Shown: positions 19,459 to 27,917 of the stretch, in pieces
Position numbering within the stretch: the first letter of the stretch is position 1
Layout of the letters: each line of letters opens with the position of its first letter
Source of the DNA: Bacillus sp. AFS073361
Lineage (GTDB): Bacteria > Bacillota > Bacilli > Bacillales > Cytobacillaceae
Reading direction: 5' to 3'
Assembly (NCBI RefSeq): GCF_002567005.1
Contig: NZ_NUZU01000012.1
Location: 58,770 to 122,769, forward strand
DNA: 64,000 bases
Notes under the pieces: model-generated
What the model saw: only the letters and a program-made list of their open reading frames with translations
Told to the model about the DNA's origin: nothing
Databases searched by the model: none
Program-made: the position numbers and the translations under genes

Positions 19459-20433
19459 ATGAGCGAACTTCTACAGTTATTAAAGCGAGGCAATAAATCC
19501 GCCTTATTGGCAGCTATCATTAATACGATTATTTCCATTATTAAAGGGATCGCCTTTATGTTTACAGGCAATGTGGCTATGTTTGCAGAAACGATGCACA
19601 GCCTTGGTGATGCTGCAAACCAGTTTTTCGTGTTTGTCGGCTCAGCCTTAAGTAAAAAGGCACCGACCGAAAAATATCCCAATGGCTTTGGCCGTTTAGT
19701 CAACCTTGTTCTTTTGGGTGCCGTATTAATCGTCGGAATTATGGCATTTGAAACCATTAAAGAAGGGTACCACCATGTGGTCCATCCGACAGTGTCCAGC
19801 GGTTTTGCCATTAACCTGGTCGTGTTAGCTGTTGCAACCCTTCTAGAGACCTTTGTTTTATTTAAAGCAATGAAAGAGATTTTACATGATATTGAGGTTG
19901 AGGCAACTGGACTTCAAGTGTTTACAAAAAGCTTTGCCAATTTAGGAAAAGCTAAACCTGCAACAAAACTGGTTTTTATGGAAGATCTAGTTGCAACCAT
20001 GGGTGGTTTATTAGCGATTATAGCGGTCGTCATTTCTCATTATTCGCCATTCCACCAAATTGAAGGGCTTGCCTCTATGCTGATAGGCGCAATGATGTTC
20101 TTTGTGGTTGGCAGGGTCTTTTTGGATAATGCGGCAGGGGTCCTTGGTCAAGCAGATGAAGAAATGGAAAACAAAATTGGCACACTTGTGATGGAGGATC
20201 CTGATGTTAAGGATATTCAAGGAATCACCGTCATTAAAGAGGGTGAGGATCTGCATGTTGAATTAGAAATCGAAGTCGATCCAAAATTAACAGTGGCTGC
20301 AGCAGATGATATCAAAGATCGATTAGAAGAAAAAATCATGGCAGAAAAAGGCGTCGTTGATGTGACGATTGAGATTGACGAGGAAGATGAAGTGATGACT
20401 TGGAAGGAACGAAGTGGATCAACCGCCAATTAG
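19459..20433 (+). CDS. Cation diffusion facilitator transporter (ZnT9-like subgroup)
   Basis: Secondary transporter exporting divalent metal (Zn, Mn, Fe or Co not distinguishable) in exchange for protons. The 324-residue protein has about six membrane helices (about 15-210) and a cytoplasmic ferredoxin-like C-terminal domain (about 225-310). The TM2 metal site reads HSLGD (His47, Asp51), as usual, but TM5 carries MEDLVAT (Glu175, Asp176) instead of the canonical HxxxD. That resembles the SLC30A9/ZnT9 branch. Acidic C-terminus EIDEEDEVMTW. Transcribed alone, start supported by AAAGAGGA. Confidence 0.85.
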   Translation: MSELLQLLKRGNKSALLAAIINTIISIIKGIAFMFTGNVAMFAETMHSLGDAANQFFVFVGSALSKKAPTEKYPNGFGRLVNLVLLGAVLIVGIMAFETIKEGYHHVVHPTVSSGFAINLVVLAVATLLETFVLFKAMKEILHDIEVEATGLQVFTKSFANLGKAKPATKLVFMEDLVATMGGLLAIIAVVISHYSPFHQIEGLASMLIGAMMFFVVGRVFLDNAAGVLGQADEEMENKIGTLVMEDPDVKDIQGITVIKEGEDLHVELEIEVDPKLTVAAADDIKDRLEEKIMAEKGVVDVTIEIDEEDEVMTWKERSGSTAN

Positions 20434-20549
20434 AGAATGCCCCCACCGTAGATAAAACACAATTGGACTTTCTTCGGTCTTAACAGAACGAATAAAGCCG
20501 TTTTTAAGTGGAATTCTATTCTGTAAGGATATTTAGGGGGGAACTAAGG

Positions 20550-21545
20550 GTGGAACACAATATACGCTTAACTAGTGCGGAAATCGGGGGATTATGGGCT
20601 ACGTATATTCAGGAGAATATGTCAGTTTGTTTGATTATCTATTTTCTTCATCACAATCAAGATGAAGAGATTAAAAAAATTCTCCAACAGGCATATGAAA
20701 TATCTGAGGGCCATATTCAAAAGATCACGACCATTTTAAATAAGGAAGGCATTCCAATTCCTGATGGATTTTCTGAAAAGGATCTTAATTTATCTGCCCC
20801 GCCATTATTTTATGATATGTTTGGCCTCAGTTTTATTTATATGATGAGCCGCATGAGTATGATTAACACCGGTTTTATCACGGCAAATGTAGCTAGAAAA
20901 GATGTGATGGATTTCTTTGTTACGATGGTTCAGCAAAATTCTTTGTTATACCAGGAATCCACAAATCTTATGCTTTCGAAAGGAACCTATGACCGTCCGC
21001 CGATGATTCCCTATCCGAAAGATGTGAAATACATTGAAAAACTGTCTTATTTAAGTGGATTCGGGAAAAAAAGACCGTTAAACGTGGCTGAAATTACAGA
21101 AATTCATTTTAATACCGAACGGAATTATTTTTCAATCCTCCTATGTACGGGATTACTTCAGGTGGTTTCAGACAAGGAAATCCATCATTATATTGAGGAA
21201 GGTAAGAAAATATCTGAAAAGCAAATCAAAACCTTCAACGATATCCTTTTGAAAGAGGAGCTGCTTGGGAATGTGTCAACAAGTATGGAAGTGACGGATT
21301 CTACAGTTTCTCCTTTTTCAGATAAACTTGTGGTCACACTTTTCCATTCATTGAACGCTATAGACATTACCCTTATTGGGCATGCATTGTCATTGTCAAT
21401 GAGATCAGATTTGGCTTCCTATTATCAAAAGTACATTCTGGAAATTATGGTTTATTCGGCTAAAGGTTTTGATCTTATGGTTGATCGAGGTTGGGCCCAA
21501 CTGCCGCCGCATGCGCCAAGTCGAAGGGATCTCCAGAAATTATAA
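20550..21545 (+). CDS. DUF3231 family protein
   Basis: A 331-residue protein of the Bacillus-specific DUF3231 family: two tandem copies of a ferritin-like helical-bundle domain (about 1-160 and 170-331), each opening with a segment like IRLTSAEIGGLWATYIQENM / PLNVAEITEIHFNTERNYFS. Family members are often spore-related; the function is not established. GTG at 20550 follows AGGGGGG and matches the usual family N-terminus; the longer frame from 20508 would add 14 residues without a ribosome site. A terminator follows immediately. Confidence 0.82.
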   Translation: MEHNIRLTSAEIGGLWATYIQENMSVCLIIYFLHHNQDEEIKKILQQAYEISEGHIQKITTILNKEGIPIPDGFSEKDLNLSAPPLFYDMFGLSFIYMMSRMSMINTGFITANVARKDVMDFFVTMVQQNSLLYQESTNLMLSKGTYDRPPMIPYPKDVKYIEKLSYLSGFGKKRPLNVAEITEIHFNTERNYFSILLCTGLLQVVSDKEIHHYIEEGKKISEKQIKTFNDILLKEELLGNVSTSMEVTDSTVSPFSDKLVVTLFHSLNAIDITLIGHALSLSMRSDLASYYQKYILEIMVYSAKGFDLMVDRGWAQLPPHAPSRRDLQKL

Positions 21546-21546
21546 G

Positions 21547-21574
21547 AAGGTTCGCGAATTTCGCGAACCTTTTC
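21547..21574 (+). terminator. Terminator after the DUF3231 gene
   Basis: AAGGTTCGCGAA and TTCGCGAACCTTTT form a twelve-pair stem with a short T-run. Confidence 0.8.
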
Positions 21575-21575
21575 T

Positions 21576-21633
21576 GCGCTTGCGCTTTTCTTATTGTCTA
21601 TCCCCTGATCAAGACGCTTGCGCTTTTCTTATT
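21576..21633 (-). repeat. Dispersed AAGCG-type repeat with a 19-bp direct duplication
   Basis: CGCTTGCGCTTTTCTTATT occurs at 21577-21595 and again at 21615-21633, separated by TGTCTATCCCCTGATCAAGA. The second copy contains the stop codon of the minus-strand thioesterase. It resembles the dispersed Bacillaceae element with AAGCG(G/C)AAGCG ... CTAGAC, another form of which is at 45903. Confidence 0.6.
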
Positions 21634-22141
21634 CCCATGGTTTATGTACTGTTAGTACGCTTGCGAGGTCTTTGCTGCTTGTTCTGTGTTCTTTCCGCTT
21701 GGCTGCTCTTTCTTTTCCTGTTTCAAACAGCTTTTTTTCTTCTTCCGTTTCGGGGATGATACCTGGCACCTTTGTTGGCTTGCCGTTGTCATCTAATGCG
21801 ACAAAGGTTAAAAAAGCGGTGGCTGCAATTTTTCTCTCCCCTGACATGAGATTCTCCGCGATTACTTTAACGAAAATCTCCATCGAGGAGGTTCCTGTCG
21901 AAGAAACATACGTTTCAATGCATACAGAATCCTTTGGTGTAATCGGACTAAGAAAGTCGACCGAATCAATTGAAGCCGTGACACACTCCGCTCTTGAATG
22001 TCTGACCGCAGAAATGGAGGCGATCATATCGATATCGCTGATTAACTTCCCGCCAAACAAAGTATTATGGTTATTTACATCATTAGGAAAAATCCTGCTC
22101 GTTCTTACCACCCGAGTCTCATTACATGTTTTTGCTTCCAT
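21629..22141 (-). CDS. Acyl-CoA thioesterase (hotdog fold, YkhA-like)
   Basis: Hydrolyses acyl-CoA to free acid and CoA in the cytoplasm; chain preference unknown. The 170-residue protein is a single hotdog domain of the BFIT/BACH acyl-CoA hydrolase family. It has the catalytic-region motif FPNDVNNHNTLFGGKLISDIDMIASISAVRHS and a characteristic C-terminal KVPGIIPETEEEKKLFETGKER tail. AGGAGGG precedes the ATG at 22141. It is divergent from nadE and convergent with the DUF3231 gene. Confidence 0.9.
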   Translation of the reverse strand: MEAKTCNETRVVRTSRIFPNDVNNHNTLFGGKLISDIDMIASISAVRHSRAECVTASIDSVDFLSPITPKDSVCIETYVSSTGTSSMEIFVKVIAENLMSGERKIAATAFLTFVALDDNGKPTKVPGIIPETEEEKKLFETGKERAAKRKEHRTSSKDLASVLTVHKPWE

Positions 22142-22265
22142 CCTAATCCCTCCTGAAATGTCTTTGTTAATTTACCCATTTTACTATTTTCTCACCGTTT
22201 TAGTGAAATCTAAACATTTGTGGTACATTAGTTAATATATAGATTGTTTGTCAGGAGGTACAGAA

Positions 22266-23087
22266 ATGAGTTTACAAGCACAGATTATGAAGGATCTAAA
22301 TGTGAGTCCGACGATTCAACCGCAAGAGGAAATTAGAAAACGGATCGATTTTTTAAAAAAATACCTGTTAAAGACGAAGGCCAAGGGCTATGTACTGGGA
22401 ATAAGCGGGGGGCAGGATTCATCTCTGGCTGGGCGACTCGCCCAACTAGCGGTGGAGGAGCTTCGGAATGAAGGGACAGAAGCTTTGTTTATCGCTGTCC
22501 GTCTGCCATATGGCATCCAGCATGATGAGGAAGACGCTAAACGGTCGTTAGCTTTTATTCGCGCCGATCGGGAGACAGTTTTTAACATTAAATCAGCAGT
22601 AGATGAAGTCCAAAAAGAATATGATGCCAGCTATCAAGGGGCACCGTTAAGTGATTATCAAAAGGGAAATGTCAAGGCAAGGATGAGGATGATTGCTCAA
22701 TATGCAGTCGGCGGCATGGAAGGTCTGCTTGTGATTGGCACAGACCATGCAGCGGAAGCAGTAACAGGTTTCTATACGAAGTACGGTGATGGCGGGGCAG
22801 ATATTCTTCCGCTGAGCGGATTATCAAAGCGGCAGGGGAAAGTCCTATTAAAAGAACTAGGTGCGGACGAACGCTTATATTTAAAAACACCTACGGCGGA
22901 CCTTCTGGATCAAAAGCCTGGTCAGGCCGACGAAACAGAATTAGGGATTACCTACGATGAACTTGATGACTATTTGGAAGGGAAGTCTGTTTCAAAAGAG
23001 GTTGCTGATAAAATAGAAAAACGCTACCTAATGACAGAACATAAACGCCAACTGCCAACAACGATGTTCGATGAGTGGTGGAAATAA
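22266..23087 (+). CDS. nadE: NH3-dependent NAD+ synthetase
   Basis: Amidates deamido-NAD+ to NAD+ using ammonia and ATP, the last step of NAD synthesis. The 273-residue product matches the Bacillus enzyme. It has the ATP-pyrophosphatase P-loop SGGQDSS (47-53), [30 protein letters not shown], and [24 protein letters not shown]. There is no glutaminase domain, so free ammonia is the donor. ATG at 22266 follows AGGAGGT (22252-22258). Transcribed alone, with a terminator at 23099. Confidence 0.96.
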   Translation: MSLQAQIMKDLNVSPTIQPQEEIRKRIDFLKKYLLKTKAKGYVLGISGGQDSSLAGRLAQLAVEELRNEGTEALFIAVRLPYGIQHDEEDAKRSLAFIRADRETVFNIKSAVDEVQKEYDASYQGAPLSDYQKGNVKARMRMIAQYAVGGMEGLLVIGTDHAAEAVTGFYTKYGDGGADILPLSGLSKRQGKVLLKELGADERLYLKTPTADLLDQKPGQADETELGITYDELDDYLEGKSVSKEVADKIEKRYLMTEHKRQLPTTMFDEWWK

Positions 23088-23098
23088 TCTACAGACAG

Positions 23099-23126
23099 GA
23101 GACTGCTACATGAGCAGTCTCTTTTT
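23099..23126 (+). terminator. Terminator after nadE
   Basis: AGACTGCT and AGCAGTCT stem with ACATG loop, followed by CTTTTT. Confidence 0.88.
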
Positions 23127-23313
23127 ATATTTCGAAAAATTGATTAGATGTCTGACTAATTCACCACTCTAATACTTTATTAGAATAAAATTTCCATTGA
23201 CACAATCCTGTCCGGGTTCTATATTTATAAAGCAAATTAATATTTATTCAACAAAACACTAAAAGATCATTATTTTAAAATAAATCACACGAATTAAAGA
23301 GAGGGATTACACC

Positions 23314-24744
23314 ATGGGGAACGCTAATAAATTAGGATTTTGGGTATTAACCGCTCTTGTTGTCGGAAACATGGTCGGGTCAGGGATATTTATGCTGCCA
23401 AGCTCGCTTTCTGAAGCAGCTAGTCCTGCTGGTGTCATCTCAGCATGGCTTGTAACAGGACTTGGTGTATTAATGACCGCTCTTGTATTTGGTAACCTTG
23501 CGAACAGAAAACCAAATATAACTGGCGGTCCACAAATTTATGCGAAGGAACTATTTAAAGCAGGATCACATGCTTCCACTTTATCAGGTTTTATGTCATC
23601 TTGGGGATACTGGATAGGTAATCTAGCTGGGAATGTTGCAATGATTACCACCTTTGCGGGTTATTTATCAACCTTTTTCCCTATTTTAACAAGCCAAGCA
23701 GACTGGTTTACGATTGGCGGATTTACACTTAAGGTCGGTAATGGATTAACTTTTCTTGTCTGTTCCCTGCTGCTATGGGGAACTCACTTCATCATCCTGC
23801 GAGGAATGGAAAGTGCGGGAAAGTTGAATTTTATAGCAACTGCAGCGAAGGTTGCCGGATTCTTTATTATCATTCTTGTCGGCTTATTTGCCTTTCAAAA
23901 AAGCAATATCCTTCCATTTATGGCCGTTAGAATGGATGAGGCCGGCCATACGATTGGCATGATGAGCCAAATAAAGAATGCTGCTGTTAATACCTTGTGG
24001 GCATTTATTGGTGTGGAATCTGCCGTTGTGTTTGCATCTCGTGCGAAAAAACAAATGGATGTGAAACGTGCGACAATCCTGGGCTTATTTATCGCTCTTG
24101 GAATTTACATCGGTATCAGCACTTTAGTGATGGGAATGTTAGATCAAAACACGCTTATCCATTCAGATAAGCCGCTCATTGATGCCATTTCATCAGTTTT
24201 AGGACCAATTGCCGGGAAAGTTTTAGCCGGGATTGGGTTAATTAGCTTGTTTGGTTCAACGATTGGCTGGTTAATGCTAAGTGCGGAAGTCCCTTTTCAA
24301 GCGGCAAAGCAGGGATTATTCATTCCTGCATTTAAAAAAGAGAACAAAAAAGGTCTTCCATTATTTTCTATGATTGTCTCAAATGGTTTAGGTCAACTGT
24401 TTATCTTTTCAACGGTTTCAAGTTCCATTTCTGACGCCTTTGGATTTGTCATTGTTATTGCAACGTTAGCATACTTGGTACCTTACTTTATCTCCTCCGT
24501 CTATCAATTGAAATTAGTTGTAACCGGGGAGACCTATAATGGCGATCGTTCGAGAATTACAGACGGTCTGATTGCCCTGCTTTCCACTATTTATTCTGTA
24601 TGGGTGATTATCGCTGGAACGGCAGATTTTAAAACCTTCACTTACGGAATGATTTTACTTGCGAGCGGTATCCTCTTTTATGGTCCACTGTTGAGAAGAA
24701 AAAAGGAAGTAATGGTCGAACGCAAAAAAGCTTTATCAGCATAA
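23314..24744 (+). CDS. Basic amino-acid/polyamine antiporter (APC family, ArcD-like)
   Basis: A 476-residue permease with about twelve to thirteen membrane segments. The APC substrate-binding motif GNMVGSGIFMLPSSL (about 18-32) and the FIGVESAVVFASRAK stretch fit the arginine/ornithine or lysine antiporter branch. There are no arc genes beside it, so the substrate is uncertain. GAGAGGGA precedes the ATG. The 226 bases upstream are AT-rich with no clear riboswitch. Confidence 0.83.
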   Translation: MGNANKLGFWVLTALVVGNMVGSGIFMLPSSLSEAASPAGVISAWLVTGLGVLMTALVFGNLANRKPNITGGPQIYAKELFKAGSHASTLSGFMSSWGYWIGNLAGNVAMITTFAGYLSTFFPILTSQADWFTIGGFTLKVGNGLTFLVCSLLLWGTHFIILRGMESAGKLNFIATAAKVAGFFIIILVGLFAFQKSNILPFMAVRMDEAGHTIGMMSQIKNAAVNTLWAFIGVESAVVFASRAKKQMDVKRATILGLFIALGIYIGISTLVMGMLDQNTLIHSDKPLIDAISSVLGPIAGKVLAGIGLISLFGSTIGWLMLSAEVPFQAAKQGLFIPAFKKENKKGLPLFSMIVSNGLGQLFIFSTVSSSISDAFGFVIVIATLAYLVPYFISSVYQLKLVVTGETYNGDRSRITDGLIALLSTIYSVWVIIAGTADFKTFTYGMILLASGILFYGPLLRRKKEVMVERKKALSA

Positions 24745-24753
24745 TATTTTATT

Positions 24754-24788
24754 TAACCTATCAGAACGCCTCTGATAGGTTTTATTTT
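24754..24788 (+). terminator. Terminator after the APC permease
   Basis: AACCTATCAGA and TCTGATAGGTT arms followed by TTATTTT. Confidence 0.85.
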
Positions 24789-24851
24789 GTAAATTAGGGG
24801 TAAAATAATGATAATTTCGATAAGAACAATCAAAATTAGGGGGTTACATCA

Positions 24852-25682
24852 GTGAAAAAACTTACCATCATCTTTGCACTATTATTAAGTTTTATGTTTG
24901 TCCTGTCAGCTTGCGGCAAGGATAATGCCGATAAAGATAAAAACAAAGCTGACAACAAGACTGCTGAAAAGGCAGATAAAGATTTATTGAAAAAGGTAAA
25001 AGATGAGGGAAAATTATTAATAGGTACAGAAGGTACGTATCCACCATTCACTTTCCATGACACTAGCGGCAATCTAACTGGATTTGACGTGGACCTTGCG
25101 AAAGAGGTAGCTAAACGTATTGGGGTAAAACCTGAATTTAAAGAAACACAGTGGGATGCGATGTTTGCAGGATTAGATGCCAAGCGTTTTGATATGATTG
25201 CTAACGAAGTTGGGATTCGCCCAGACCGTCAAGAGAAGTATGATTTCTCTAATCCATATATTACATCCGCAGGTGTCCTGATTGTCCATAAAGATAACGA
25301 TAAAGTCAAAGCCTTTGAAGATATTAAAGGTCTAAATGCAGCTCAATCATTGACAAGTAATTACGCAGATATGGCAAAGAAATATGGAGCGAAAATAGTT
25401 GGAGTGGATGGTTTCCAACAAGCAGTTGAACTTCTTGCCCAAAAACGTGTCGATGTGACGATTAATGATAAGCTTTCATTTTTAGATTACAAAAAACAGA
25501 AGCCTGATGCGCCAATTAAGGTTGTGGCAACAGCTGATGATGCTTCTTCCAGTGGGTTCATGTTTAGAAAGAATAGCGACACACTCGTAGATGAAGTAAA
25601 CAAGGCGCTAAAAGAAATAATTGACGATGGCACCTACAAAAAAATCTCTGAGAAATGGTTTGGTGAAGATGTACTTAAATAG
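24852..25682 (+). CDS. tcyA: Amino-acid ABC transporter substrate-binding lipoprotein (cystine type)
   Basis: Surface-anchored receptor of a polar amino-acid importer, most like the TcyA cystine-binding protein. The 276-residue protein has a lipoprotein signal peptide (lipobox LSAC, Cys21), a Lys/Asp-rich linker, and a SBP_bac_3 domain. That domain shows [39 protein letters not shown] and [21 protein letters not shown]. It starts with GTG after AGGGGGTTA. The permease and ATPase genes follow directly. The exact substrate is inferred from family resemblance. Confidence 0.85.
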   Translation: MKKLTIIFALLLSFMFVLSACGKDNADKDKNKADNKTAEKADKDLLKKVKDEGKLLIGTEGTYPPFTFHDTSGNLTGFDVDLAKEVAKRIGVKPEFKETQWDAMFAGLDAKRFDMIANEVGIRPDRQEKYDFSNPYITSAGVLIVHKDNDKVKAFEDIKGLNAAQSLTSNYADMAKKYGAKIVGVDGFQQAVELLAQKRVDVTINDKLSFLDYKKQKPDAPIKVVATADDASSSGFMFRKNSDTLVDEVNKALKEIIDDGTYKKISEKWFGEDVLK

Positions 25683-26367
25683 TATTTTTGCTGACCCAGA
25701 AAGAATGGACAGGTTAATTGAGATTGCAAAGACTTCCCTCCAGCCGCTGCTGGAGGGTGCTGTTATGAATACCATTCCATTAACCATCATTTCATTTATA
25801 ATTGGGATTATTTTGGCTGTGCTCACCGCGCTTGCCCGAATTTCTCACGGAAAACTATTTCAAGGAATTGCCAGGGTATATGTTTCAGCCATTCGCGGAA
25901 CACCATTACTTGTTCAGTTATTCATAATTTTCTATGGACTTCCTAATATAGGAGTTACCTTGGATCCATTTATATCCGCAGTCATTGGTTTTTCCCTAAG
26001 TGTTGGGGCCTATGCTTCAGAAGTTATTCGGGCTGCAATTATCTCCATTCCTAAGGGACAATGGGAAGCAGCTTATTCAATTGGAATGACCTACAACCAG
26101 GCATTGAAAAGAATCATCCTGCCGCAGGCAACAAGAGTATCTATACCGCCATTATCGAATTCTTTTATTAGTCTTGTAAAAGACACTTCACTTGCATCAG
26201 TTGTCCTTGTAACAGAGATGTTTCGCCGGGCTCAAGAAATTGCTTCAACTACCTATGAATTTTTATTGGTATATGTAGAAGCAGCGCTAATTTATTGGGT
26301 TATTTGCTTTTTCCTTTCGATCTTGCAAGGATCCTTGGAAAAGAGAATGGACCGGTATACGTCTTAA
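25669..26367 (+). CDS. tcyB: Amino-acid ABC transporter permease
   Basis: Membrane subunit of the same importer. The 232-residue protein has about five membrane helices and the inner-loop EAA motif ([27 protein letters not shown]) that contacts the ATPase. I place the start at the ATG at 25669, inside the last codons of tcyA, giving [13 protein letters not shown], which fits homologous N-termini; the ribosome site there (GGTGAAG) is weak. The longer frame from 25621 overlaps tcyA heavily. Coupled translation is likely. Confidence 0.85.
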   Translation: MYLNSIFADPERMDRLIEIAKTSLQPLLEGAVMNTIPLTIISFIIGIILAVLTALARISHGKLFQGIARVYVSAIRGTPLLVQLFIIFYGLPNIGVTLDPFISAVIGFSLSVGAYASEVIRAAIISIPKGQWEAAYSIGMTYNQALKRIILPQATRVSIPPLSNSFISLVKDTSLASVVLVTEMFRRAQEIASTTYEFLLVYVEAALIYWVICFFLSILQGSLEKRMDRYTS

Positions 26368-26382
26368 TGAGGGAGTTATACG

Positions 26383-27117
26383 ATGATTTCAATTAAAGGA
26401 TTATATAAGCAATTTGGTCAATTAGAGGTCTTAAAAGGTATCGACCTTCTCGTTGAAAAGGGAAAAGTGGTTGTTGTCATCGGTCCATCCGGTTCAGGTA
26501 AAACCACGATGCTCCGCTGTTTAAATGTACTCGAAACTCCGAATCAAGGAGTCATTTCCATTGAGGGACAGAGCTTGGACTTTTCGAAAAATGTCCCGAA
26601 AAAACAAATCTCCTCGTTCCGTCGCTTAACCGGAATGGTTTTTCAAAGCTATAATCTGTTCCCGCACAAGACTGCACTTCAAAATGTTATGGAAGGGCCG
26701 ATTATTGTCAAAGGGGAGAGAAAAGAGGAGGCACGGAAAAAAGCCCAGGCACTCCTTGAAAAAGTTGGACTAGGTGATAAGCAGGATTATTTTCCCGCTC
26801 AGCTTTCCGGCGGTCAGCAGCAACGTGTGGGTATTGCCCGGGCACTTGCCATGGAACCGGAAGTGATGCTCTTTGATGAGCCTACTTCTGCACTTGACCC
26901 CGAACTTGTCGGTGAGGTGTTAAAAGTTATGAAGGACCTGGCTAGGGAAGGCATGACAATGATTGTGGTCACCCATGAAATGCGCTTTGCCCGTGAAGCG
27001 GCAGATGAGGTTATTTTCATGGATCAAGGTGTGATTGTCGAGAGGAACAAGCCAGAAGAAATCTTCACCAATCCAAAAGAAGAACGAACGAAGAAGTTCT
27101 TGAATATGATTCAATAA
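26383..27117 (+). CDS. tcyC: Amino-acid ABC transporter ATP-binding protein
   Basis: ATPase subunit energising the importer. The 244-residue protein has Walker A GPSGSGKT (34-41), signature LSGGQQQR, Walker [13 protein letters not shown] and the H-loop VVTHE. GAGGGA precedes the ATG 15 bases after tcyB. It completes a three-gene cystine-type importer operon. Confidence 0.9.
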   Translation: MISIKGLYKQFGQLEVLKGIDLLVEKGKVVVVIGPSGSGKTTMLRCLNVLETPNQGVISIEGQSLDFSKNVPKKQISSFRRLTGMVFQSYNLFPHKTALQNVMEGPIIVKGERKEEARKKAQALLEKVGLGDKQDYFPAQLSGGQQQRVGIARALAMEPEVMLFDEPTSALDPELVGEVLKVMKDLAREGMTMIVVTHEMRFAREAADEVIFMDQGVIVERNKPEEIFTNPKEERTKKFLNMIQ

Positions 27118-27150
27118 GGTGTTGTAGCTAAATGCTATGGCACTTTTTTA
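27118..27150 (+). terminator. Terminator after tcyC
   Basis: An imperfect stem (GTG..TAGC / GCTA..CAC) followed by six T residues. Confidence 0.6.
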
Positions 27151-27284
27151 TTTTGTAAGACAATGATACTATCAGCTTGGCAGGATTTTCAACTAGAGCT
27201 ATCGAAATATTTAATAAAATAGGTAAATTATAGAAAAAGATGAAACTTTTTCATTATTCAACCGTATAAAAGGTAGATACATAG

Positions 27285-27366
27285 GAAGGGATGGATGCAT
27301 ATGGATGAGGGTGGTGTTTCGTATAATTAGAATGATAAATAAATAAGAAGGATGGATGCGCATGGA
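27285..27366 (+). repeat. Duplicated ribosome-site region and nine-codon upstream ORF
   Basis: GAAGG-ATGGATGC-ATGGA occurs at 27285-27305 and 27347-27366, the second being the translation start of the nfeD-like gene. The first copy opens ATG at 27301 and reads MDEGGVSYN then TAG (27328-27330). It may be a leader peptide or simply a local duplication. Confidence 0.4.
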
Positions 27367-27904
27367 ACCATTCAGCATTCCTTTAGAAACGATTTATTTA
27401 TATGGATTAATAATCTCGGGAATAGTCACAGTTTTATATGTTTTGTTTGCCGATGTTTTTCATTTTCATGGGGCTGGCGATGGATTCAATTTTCTAAATC
27501 CTGTCTTAGTCTTTGCTTTCGTGACTATTCTGTCAGCAAGCGGTTATCTGTTTGAAAGGCTCTCATCTATTCACTATTTACTTATTTTAGGCATTTCTGC
27601 CGTGATTGCGTTCATTGTTGTGACGTTATTAAATGTCTTTGTGCTCATTCCTCTCTCGTCTGCTGAGGAATCACTTGTCTATAAAGAATCAGACTTGCGG
27701 GGCCGAGTGGGGACGGTGATCACGACCATTCCTGTTGATGGTTTTGGGGAAGTGATGATTGACAGTACAAGCGGCAGAATTGCTAAGCCAGCAGCGAGTT
27801 TTGATGGTGACCTCATCAAGAGTGGGACAAAAGTGCTGATTGTGCAGGTAGAAAAGGGTGTCCTGCAGGTGACGGTTCATCATCAACTAGAAAGCTTTTT
27901 ATAG
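27362..27904 (+). CDS. NfeD-like membrane protein (YuaF type)
   Basis: Partner of flotillin in bacterial membrane microdomains. The 180-residue protein has three hydrophobic segments (about residues 10-95) followed by a soluble OB-fold domain (LRGRVGTVITTIPVDGFGEVMI...), the NfeD1b architecture. ATG at 27362 is preferred over 27356 because it sits nine bases after GAAGGA. It lies 13 bases before floT, the conserved yuaF-yuaG pairing, which in B. subtilis is under sigma-W; no sigma-W promoter was convincing here. Confidence 0.85.
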   Translation: MEPFSIPLETIYLYGLIISGIVTVLYVLFADVFHFHGAGDGFNFLNPVLVFAFVTILSASGYLFERLSSIHYLLILGISAVIAFIVVTLLNVFVLIPLSSAEESLVYKESDLRGRVGTVITTIPVDGFGEVMIDSTSGRIAKPAASFDGDLIKSGTKVLIVQVEKGVLQVTVHHQLESFL

Positions 27905-27917
27905 GGGGGGTTAAGAG

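Noticed and set aside
21469-22235. Plus-strand frames across the thioesterase region
   Set aside because: The minus-strand hotdog protein is clear and full length; the plus frames are shadows that cross a terminator and a repeat.
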